From contig JADJVV010000001.1 of assembly GCA_016710435.1 (NCBI GenBank), positions 2,378,501 to 2,442,500 on the forward strand: a DNA stretch of 64,000 nt. The letters are read 5' to 3'. The translations under genes and the position numbers were made by a program. Below are positions 31,609 to 38,384 of this stretch, in pieces. Source of the stretch: Hyphomicrobiales bacterium (lineage in GTDB: Bacteria; Pseudomonadota; Alphaproteobacteria; Rhizobiales; Aestuariivirgaceae). The notes beneath the pieces were generated by a model that saw only the letters and a program-made list of their open reading frames with translations, was not told the DNA's origin and made no database searches. Each line of letters opens with the position of its first letter. Positions within the stretch are counted from its first letter, which is position 1.

Positions 31609-34128
31609 GTGGCGGCAAGCAAGTCGAAAACCCAGGACGCGGGCACGGAGCCTCAAGGCAGGCCGACCATCCGGCTGGCCAACATCTCCAAGGGCTTTTC
31701 CGGCGTTCTGGCTCTGCGGGACGTCTCCGTCGAATTCCACCCGGGCGAGGTCCATGCCATTCTGGGCGAGAACGGCGCGGGCAAATCCACCCTGATGAAC
31801 ATCATTTCGGGCACGCTTCAGCCCACCCTCGGCGAGATATGGTTCGAGGGACAGCGCATCCCCGAAATGACGCCGGAAGTCTCCGCCAACCTTGGCATCG
31901 CCATCTCCTTCCAGCATCCGGCCATCCTCGAAGACCTCAGCGTCTACGAGAACCTCCGCGTGGCGCTTCCCGACTCCGCCTTTGCTGGCCGCCCGCCGCA
32001 ACAGATTGCAAAGGACATGCTCAATGCCGTGGGCTTGCATGTGCCGCTCCGCCTCAGGGTCGAGTCTCTCACCATCGCCCAGAAGCATCTGCTCGAACTG
32101 GCAAAAGCGCTGGCGCTCAAGCCCAAGCTGCTGATTCTCGACGAACCGACCGCGTCCCTCGACCAGGAAGCAACCGATATGCTCTTCGGCCGCGTACGCG
32201 AAGTGGTGAAGTCGGGCACCTCTGTTATCTACATCACCCACCGGCTCGCTGAACTGAGGCAGATCGCCCACCGCGTCACGGTCCTGCGCGACGGCCGCTG
32301 GCGCGGCTCATCCTTGGTTAAGGACATAACCGACGAGGAACTACTGGCCCTCATCGTGGGCCGCACACTGGGTTCCACCTTTCCGCCCAAAGCTGCGGCG
32401 GCTACCAAGGAGATCAGCTTTGCCGTCTCGGGTCTCACGAGCCGCGGCTTCCGCGACATTTCCTTCGACGTGCCGAAAGGGCAGATTCTCGGCATTGCCG
32501 GTGTTGCTGGCAATGGCCAGTCGCACCTCATGCGGTCCCTCGCGGGGCTCGTGCCGTCCGAAGGAACGGCCAGCATCCGGGGCCAAACCGTCCGCAATAG
32601 CGAACTCATCGGCAAGGCTGCCTACATGCCCTCGGACCGCCATGCCGAGGGCCTCGCCAGCGGACTGACCGTCCGTGAGAACGCCGCCTTTGGTGCGCTT
32701 GAGAAGTTTGCCTCGGGCGGTCTCGTGAACCGCAAGAAGGAACTGCAATACGTCAAGAGCACGTTCGAGTCGCTCGCCGTGAAGGCCCCCAGTATCGAGG
32801 CGCCGATCCTGTCTCTCTCGGGCGGCAACCAGCAGAAGATCGTGATGTCGCGTGCTCTGCTCTCGGAACCCGCCCTGATCGTGGCGGATGAACCGACCCA
32901 GGGCGTGGACGTGGGAGCTCGCGCGGAAATCTACCGCATCCTGCGCGATGTTTCGAACGCCGGCACCGCTGTGATCGTTAACTCCTCCGATGCTGCCGAA
33001 CTGGAAGGACTGTGCGACAAGGTTGTCGTAATGTCGCGCGGCCGCGCTGTCGCCACACTGACGGGTTCGGATGTCACCGAGGAGAAAATCGTCGCCGCGG
33101 CCGTAGGCGCGGTGTCACATGTGGGCGACAGTGCATTTGGTTCCACCAGCAGCACCGCCATGAAAGGCCTCCGACATTTCCTGCAGACAGACAATGCGCC
33201 AGCCGTGGCATTGGCGACCGTCACGGTTCTTCTCGCGCTGTTCGTGAACTACCAGAACACCAACTTCCTCTCGGTCTTCAACGTCTACAACATCCTGCTG
33301 CTGGCAACCGCCCTCGGCTTCATCTCGCTCGGGCAAACCGTGGCGTTGCTCATGGGAGGAATCGATCTGTCAGTGGGGCCCCTCGCGGGGTTCCTCGTGG
33401 TGGTGGCATCTTTCTTCATCAATGACGACAAGTCGGCGGCGGTGATGGCCTTCGGATTTGCGCTGATGTTTCTGGGCGCGCTTGCCGTTGGAACGATCAA
33501 CGGTCTTCTCATTCGCTTTGCCAATTTCACGCCAATTGCGGCCACCCTCGCCATGTATATCGCCATACAGGGTGCGAGCTTCCTGCTGCGCAATGCACCC
33601 GATGGCTACATCAGCTATCCGGTCACAGACTGGATCAATTGGCAGATCGGTCCGTTGCCCATGGCATTCGTGGCACTGGTGCTAGTCGCCGTTGCGCTTG
33701 AATATGCGCTCCGCAAGCACAGAGCAGGGTGGCGGCTCCGCGCCATCGGCTCCGACGAAGAATCGGCGCGCCGCATGGGCCTGCGCATCGACCGCACATT
33801 CATCGCCGGCTATGTGACATGTTCGCTGCTCACCGCCTTGGGCGCGATCATGCTGATGACCCAGATCGGGGTTGGCGACCCGCGTCAGGGCATCAACTAC
33901 ACGCTTTCAAGCATCACCGCCGTGGTGCTGGGCGGAACCGCACTCTCGGGCGGCCGCGGCAGCTTTATCGGCACGGTGCTGGGCGCGGTCCTGCTGACCG
34001 AAGTGCTGAGTGCGGTAACATTCCTGGGCCTTACTCAGACTTATCAGTACTTCTTCCAAGGCGCGCTCATCGTGGTGGCGGCGCTGGTCTATTCCGCCGT
34101 GCGCCGCCGCGGCAGTTCCGACGCCTGA
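31609..34128 (+). CDS. Fused CUT2 ABC ATPase (double NBD) and permease
   Basis: An 839-residue single polypeptide. Residues about 20-245 are a first nucleotide-binding domain (Walker A GENGAGKST; signature-like LTIAQKHLLELAKAL; LLILDEPTASLD). Residues about 265-495 are a second (GVAGNGQSHLMRSLAG; LSGGNQQKIVMSRAL; VADEPTQGVD). The second P-loop lacks the Lys-Ser/Thr of a normal Walker A, as in RbsA. Residues about 525-839 are an RbsC-like permease (LMGGIDLSVGPLAGFLVV; VVLGGTALSGGRGS). Start is a GTG; no upstream in-frame ATG exists. No stop or frameshift separates the parts. CUT2 importers normally have separate ATPase and permease genes. Confidence 0.85.
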   Translation: MAASKSKTQDAGTEPQGRPTIRLANISKGFSGVLALRDVSVEFHPGEVHAILGENGAGKSTLMNIISGTLQPTLGEIWFEGQRIPEMTPEVSANLGIAISFQHPAILEDLSVYENLRVALPDSAFAGRPPQQIAKDMLNAVGLHVPLRLRVESLTIAQKHLLELAKALALKPKLLILDEPTASLDQEATDMLFGRVREVVKSGTSVIYITHRLAELRQIAHRVTVLRDGRWRGSSLVKDITDEELLALIVGRTLGSTFPPKAAAATKEISFAVSGLTSRGFRDISFDVPKGQILGIAGVAGNGQSHLMRSLAGLVPSEGTASIRGQTVRNSELIGKAAYMPSDRHAEGLASGLTVRENAAFGALEKFASGGLVNRKKELQYVKSTFESLAVKAPSIEAPILSLSGGNQQKIVMSRALLSEPALIVADEPTQGVDVGARAEIYRILRDVSNAGTAVIVNSSDAAELEGLCDKVVVMSRGRAVATLTGSDVTEEKIVAAAVGAVSHVGDSAFGSTSSTAMKGLRHFLQTDNAPAVALATVTVLLALFVNYQNTNFLSVFNVYNILLLATALGFISLGQTVALLMGGIDLSVGPLAGFLVVVASFFINDDKSAAVMAFGFALMFLGALAVGTINGLLIRFANFTPIAATLAMYIAIQGASFLLRNAPDGYISYPVTDWINWQIGPLPMAFVALVLVAVALEYALRKHRAGWRLRAIGSDEESARRMGLRIDRTFIAGYVTCSLLTALGAIMLMTQIGVGDPRQGINYTLSSITAVVLGGTALSGGRGSFIGTVLGAVLLTEVLSAVTFLGLTQTYQYFFQGALIVVAALVYSAVRRRGSSDA

Positions 34129-34146
34129 TAAGAAGGAGACTTTGCG

Positions 34147-34929
34147 ATGCGATTGAAAGACCGAGTGATCATGGTCACAGGTGGGGCGCAGGGCCTCGGC
34201 GAAGGCATCGCCCAGCGGCTTGCGGCCGAGGGCGGCGCCATCGTCATTGCCGACATGAACGGCGAGAAGGCGGAAGCCGTGGCCAGCGACCTGAAAAAGC
34301 AAGGACACAAGGCCCTGGCAGTGCAGGCCGATGTCGCCGAACGCAGCCAGGTTCAGGCGGCGATCGGGAAGGCCGTGAACACCTTCGGCAAGCTTGACGT
34401 GATGTTCAACAATGCAGGCTTCAACAAACCTCTGCCTTTCATGGATGTGGACGAAAAAAACTTCAACGGCATAATGCGGGTGAACGCCTGGGGCGTAATG
34501 GTTTGCACTCAGGAAGCTGCCCGTCAGATGATGGCGCAGGGGCATGGGGGCAAAATCGTCAATACGGCGTCAATCGCTGGCCGCCAGGGCTATGCCGAGT
34601 TTGCGCCCTATTGCGCCAGCAAGGCGTCGGTAATCTCGCTCACCCAGGCCAGTGCCCGCGAGTTTGCCAAGCACAAGATTACAGTCAATGCATTTGCCCC
34701 CGGCGTGGTGGTGACGCCGCTCTGGGATGGCCTCGAACAGGACATGATCGAAAAAGGAGTCATCAAGGCGAAGGGTGAGTTTATCGAGAGCTTCTCGTCC
34801 AGCATCCTCCTGGGCTTCCCCTCGAAACCGGTCGACCTCGCGGGTATCGCAGCGTTCCTGGCCTCGGCAGATTCGGACTACATCACCGGCCAGGTCATCA
34901 TGTCCGATGGCGGCATGATCCTTGTGTGA
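34147..34929 (+). CDS. Classical short-chain dehydrogenase (SDR)
   Basis: A 260-residue NAD(P)-dependent oxidoreductase. It has TGGAQGLGEGIAQRL (cofactor), NNAGFNK, catalytic Ser in NTASIAGRQ and the YCASK motif (YxxxK). C-terminal YITGQVIMSDGGMILV is the usual closing strand. A good AAGGAGAC site precedes the ATG. It is the last gene of the operon and ends three bases before the convergent regulator gene. Members oxidise sugars, polyols or acetoin/diacetyl; the last would fit the butanediol-like genes at the start of the operon but this is conjecture. Confidence 0.87.
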   Translation: MRLKDRVIMVTGGAQGLGEGIAQRLAAEGGAIVIADMNGEKAEAVASDLKKQGHKALAVQADVAERSQVQAAIGKAVNTFGKLDVMFNNAGFNKPLPFMDVDEKNFNGIMRVNAWGVMVCTQEAARQMMAQGHGGKIVNTASIAGRQGYAEFAPYCASKASVISLTQASAREFAKHKITVNAFAPGVVVTPLWDGLEQDMIEKGVIKAKGEFIESFSSSILLGFPSKPVDLAGIAAFLASADSDYITGQVIMSDGGMILV

Positions 34930-34932
34930 AGC

Positions 34933-36636
34933 TCAGTAATAGCCCGCGGCCCGCATCGCGGCGTCGATGCGGTTCTGGCTCCGGGTCAGGGCCTGTTCAT
35001 CGGAACAATCACCATTGAGCGCAGAGAATATCTCTTCGCCGAGGATTTCTTCGATGACATGATATTCGCGGACAGGTGGCCGCTGCCAGTTCTGAATCCG
35101 GTTCTGTTTCGCGAGCTTGTCGACGAAGCTCACGATGGGCGTACTGGCGGAAGCCTCCGGATCGGCGCTGACGGAGAAACGCGGGGCAGCCGGGATGCCG
35201 TTTTTCACATGTTCCTTCATGGCTGCAGGCGACGCCATCCATGAGATGGCTTCGAAGGCGAGGTGGGCCCGTTCTGGTGGCAGCGAAGCCGGAACGGCAA
35301 GCAGGAAGCCGCCGATGGGGGAAAGGCTTGTGCCGCCCGGACCAGCGGGGTGCGAGTGGTAGGACACCTTGCGCTTCACCACGGAGTGAATGTCGTACTC
35401 AAACCGCGCGGCGCGCATGGTCCAGCAATAGATCATGGCCGATTGTCCGCTCATGAAATATTCGAGTGCCCTGTTCCAATCGATCGACAGAATGTCAGGT
35501 GGCGAGTACGTCAGCAGTTCGTGCATGTATTTCAGCGTTTGCCGCCCGGCTTCGCTCAGCACGCGAGGTCGCATGGCCTCGCCCTTGATCTGGCTGTAGT
35601 CGAGGTGAAGGCGGGGCGTGGGGATGTTGATCACCGGGCTGCCGCAGTCACCCATGAAGAACATGAAAGAATGGGAGACCGGCATCCCCCGTGCCGCATT
35701 CCAGACAACGCCATGCATCCCACGCCTGGGATTGTGGAGGGCCTTCGCAGCCTGGATCACTTTCTCGAAGTTGCCGGGTTGCTGGAGTTTGCGTGCTTCG
35801 AACAGATCCTTGCGAAGTGCGAGTGCTTCAATGGTGCAGTAGATCGGTATGCCGTAGTGGGTCTTGTCCCAGCTTCCGGTTGCCCAGATCGCCGGGTGGA
35901 AGTCGAGCGGATTGATGCTGCTGCTCTTCAGATGGTGCGTAAGCGGTTGCAGCACATCGTTGGCCACGCATTCACCGAGCCAGGGCATGTTGATGGCGAT
36001 GACGTCGTATGCGCTCTCCTTGCGTGTTGCATTATCGAAGACCTCCGCGCGCAGTTCTGCCAGACCCATCAGGGTGAAGTTCTTGCGCGCCGAGAGCTTG
36101 CTGCGGAAGTCCGACCACATGTTGCGCATGCTGGCAAAATAGTTGTCGTCGTGCAGAAGGAAGCGCAGTTCCGGTCCGGCTTCGCGCTTTTTCTCCATGA
36201 TTTCCAGGGGCGGAATGATCTGCCCTGCAAAGTAAGAACCGCCGAAATAGTAGTCTTCGGCATCTCCGCTGCCACTGCGCAGCCCGAAGGTATCCGCCAG
36301 CAGTGCTTTCACCCGCGCGGCATATTCCGTGAAACTGATGACCAGCTTCCGGCTCGGCTCCAAGAAATGTGACTTACCGGTGGTGCCCCGATTCCGGAGC
36401 TGGATATCGCCCCGGTCGATGAGCTGGTGGATGCGTCGCATGGCGCTCGCGAACGGAATATCGGCCGCCGATGCGAGCGACGACATGGTCACATTTTCCC
36501 CCCGGAGGTGGTGCTTCATGAGGTAGAGAACGATGTTCCAATGCGGGTCCGGTTCTGCCGTCCTCAACAGATCATCATATGGCTTTCTCATGCGCTCCAG
36601 GAAGGAGATGATGCGCAGAAGTTCGTATTCCGTCAT
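34933..36636 (-). CDS. Winged-helix DNA-binding domain fused to ABC-type solute-binding domain
   Basis: A 567-residue protein with no signal peptide. Residues about 33-110 look like a MarR-type winged helix (HWNIVLYLMKHHLRGENVTM, SSLASAADIPFASAMRRIHQ as recognition region, then a GDIQLRNRGTTGKSHFLEPS wing). From about 155 to 560 it reads as a family-1 ABC solute-binding protein (YDVIAINMPWLGECVANDVL, HYGIPIYCTIEALALRKDLF, and the C-terminal helix SWMASPAAMKEHVKNG). I infer a cytosolic transcription regulator that senses a sugar-like ligand with a co-opted binding domain. I took the ATG at 36636; an earlier in-frame start adds 20 residues. It is convergent with the CUT2 operon and divergent from the VOC gene. 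I know no described member. Confidence 0.75.
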   Translation of the reverse strand: MTEYELLRIISFLERMRKPYDDLLRTAEPDPHWNIVLYLMKHHLRGENVTMSSLASAADIPFASAMRRIHQLIDRGDIQLRNRGTTGKSHFLEPSRKLVISFTEYAARVKALLADTFGLRSGSGDAEDYYFGGSYFAGQIIPPLEIMEKKREAGPELRFLLHDDNYFASMRNMWSDFRSKLSARKNFTLMGLAELRAEVFDNATRKESAYDVIAINMPWLGECVANDVLQPLTHHLKSSSINPLDFHPAIWATGSWDKTHYGIPIYCTIEALALRKDLFEARKLQQPGNFEKVIQAAKALHNPRRGMHGVVWNAARGMPVSHSFMFFMGDCGSPVINIPTPRLHLDYSQIKGEAMRPRVLSEAGRQTLKYMHELLTYSPPDILSIDWNRALEYFMSGQSAMIYCWTMRAARFEYDIHSVVKRKVSYHSHPAGPGGTSLSPIGGFLLAVPASLPPERAHLAFEAISWMASPAAMKEHVKNGIPAAPRFSVSADPEASASTPIVSFVDKLAKQNRIQNWQRPPVREYHVIEEILGEEIFSALNGDCSDEQALTRSQNRIDAAMRAAGYY

Positions 36637-36644
36637 GGCGGTAG

Positions 36645-36652
36645 TTGCGCAA
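36645..36652. promoter_or_regulatory. Candidate operator palindrome TTGCGCAA
   Basis: An 8-base perfect palindrome in the 77 bases between the HTH-binding-domain regulator (-) and the VOC gene (+), nine bases upstream of the regulator ATG. A TTGCATGCAA palindrome with similar half-sites is in the promoter region of the operon at 25038. The motif is short, so chance is possible. Confidence 0.3.
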
Positions 36653-36713
36653 ATCCTGAAGTGATGGTCAAGTATTCCTGCAAATTGGGCGGTCAAAACG
36701 CTGGGAGGATCAG

Positions 36714-37230
36714 ATGGCGGAAGCTGTGCTTGGAATGCATCATATCGGCGTTACTGTGCCGGATATCGAGGAAGGTATTGCCTTCTTTAAGAAGGTGTTC
36801 GGAGCAGAGGAAATCTTCCGGACGGGCCCCTTCGACGTGGACGCGAACTTCATGAAGGCAAAGCTTGGTGCAGCACCCATCCCGCATCCGGGACCTTGTC
36901 TTCCTGCGCTGCGGAAACGGCACCAGTGTCGAGTTGTTTGAATATGAAGGCGAGGACAAGAATGCCGCGCAGAAGCGCTCGTCGGAGGTAGGTGGCTCCC
37001 ACATCTGTTTTGAAGTTGAGGACGTATTTGCCTCGGCCGAACGATTGAAGGGCATGGGCGTCGAAATGCTCGATGGGCCCAATGTCGTGGATTCAGGTCC
37101 GCTGGAAGGGTTCAAATGGATATATTTCCGCGCGCCGTGGGGCCAAATCCTGGAAATCGCGAGCTTTGACAGGCTGGGGTATGAGAAGAACACGGCCAGG
37201 CGGCTGTGGCGGGCCCACAAGCAGGCCTGA
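36714..37230 (+). pseudogene. VOC (glyoxalase/bleomycin-resistance fold) protein, frameshifted
   Basis: A vicinal-oxygen-chelate protein with one frame change. Frame starting at ATG 36714 gives GMHHIGVTVPDIEEGIAFFK and runs correctly to about 36880, then ends at 36941. The continuing frame gives FLRCGNGTSVELFEYEGED, GSHICFEVEDVFASAERL and IYFRAPWGQILEIAS to a stop at 37230. Removing one C from the CCC run at 36881-36883 restores a continuous 171-residue protein reading GAAPIRIRDLVFLRCG across the joint. GGGAGG precedes the ATG. Either a real inactivating insertion or a base error. Related proteins work near aromatic dioxygenases. Confidence 0.75.
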
Positions 37231-37231
37231 C

Positions 37232-38091
37232 ATGGCTCAACGTGCAAAAACCGGTAGACGTCGCCCCGCCAAGTCCGGGAAGAAATTACCGGCCAAGAGA
37301 CCTGCGCCCGGAAGAACTCGCTCGTCAAGCATTTGCACGCCTTCCTCAAGGAAGCCCGGCCCACCATGGATGAGTGGATCGCAGGCGTGCAGTTCTTAAC
37401 CAGAACAGGTCAGGCCTGCAGTGCCTGGCGTCAGGAATTCATCCTGCTTTCTGACGTCCTGGGCGTGTCCATGCTGGTCGAGAGCATGAACCATGAGAAG
37501 TTTTCCGGCGAAACGGAATCCACGGTTCTCGGCCCATTCCACGTCCCTGATGCGCCCCGGTACAATTTCGGAGACAGTATTTGTCTGGACGGGAAGGGCG
37601 AGCCCGTGTGGGTGTTCGGCCGCGTCACAGATGCCAACGGAAAGCCCATAGCAGGGGCGACGCTCGATGTGTGGCAGGCCAACGAAGACGGCTTTTATGA
37701 TGTGCAGCAGAGGGGTGTTCAGCCAGACATGAACCTGCGCGGCATCTTCACCACGGATGCGGATGGCCGCTGGGGCTTGAAGTCTGCATATCCGCGTTTC
37801 TATCCCATTCCGAATGATGGTCCAGTGGGCGAATTGCTCACAGCTCTTGACCGTAACCCCAATCGGCCGGCCCATCTCCACTTCATGATCACCGCATCGG
37901 GATTCCAGAGGCTCATCACCCACATCTTCACACCGGATTGTCCTTGGCTCACGGACGACGCCGTGTTCGGCGTGAAGGAAAGCCTGATCGCCAAAGTTCG
38001 CTTGGTGGATGACCCAGTACGCGCAGCCAGACTCGGAATGCCCAATCCGTTCCGGGAAGTTGAGTGGAATTTTGTATTGGCAAGAGATTGA
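37232..38091 (+). CDS. Intradiol ring-cleavage dioxygenase, N-terminus frame-disrupted
   Basis: A catechol/hydroxyquinol 1,2-dioxygenase-like protein. The readable body (from about 37315) has HLHAFLKEARPTMDEWIAGV, FLTRTGQ, QEFILLSDVLGVSMLVE and TESTVLGPFHVPDAP. All four Fe(III) ligands are present: Tyr in DGFYDVQQ, Tyr in FYPIPNDGP, and two His in RPAHLHF. The ATG at 37232, one base after the VOC stop, is in another frame (MAQRAKTGRRRPAKSGKKLP); one missing base near 37310 would join the two. The only start in the body frame is TTG 37333 without a ribosome-binding site. The family usually has 280-300 residues. Either a damaged gene or a sequencing error. Confidence 0.72.
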
Positions 38092-38129
38092 AACGTCAGA
38101 ACTGAGTACATACCAGAATTGAAAATCGA

Positions 38130-38265
38130 TCACTTGGTGACATGGTGGTGACACGGCAGAAATGGACGTTAGCCCATCACGTGCGACGTGAGCGTAACTA
38201 CTTGAAAATTTTAAGGAAAATGGTTGGCGACACTGGACTCGAACCAGTGACCCCTGCGACGTGAA
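38130..38265 (-). repeat. Direct repeat copy 1 with tRNA-Val 3' remnant
   Basis: Bases 38221-38265 match the 3' part of the tRNA-Val gene (CCA end, acceptor 3' strand, T arm and anticodon loop) at 42 of 45 positions. Bases 38130-38158 are identical over 29 bases to 40997-41025, at the same distance from the tRNA end (62 versus 63 bases). The middle is diverged. The 5' half of the tRNA is missing, so this copy is not a functional tRNA. Confidence 0.85.
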
Positions 38266-38384
38266 TGCGGTTCGCACCCGTTTATATGGCCGCTGGATTT
38301 GGTCCCTTGCGCAACTTCGAGTATTAAATGTACTGTTACTTGTGACGCACCGGGGGATGCCACTGGCAGAAGGGTACGTAGTTG

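Noticed and set aside
38221..38265. Second functional tRNA gene
   Set aside because: Only the 3' half is present; no D arm or 5' acceptor strand can be folded from the sequence that follows.
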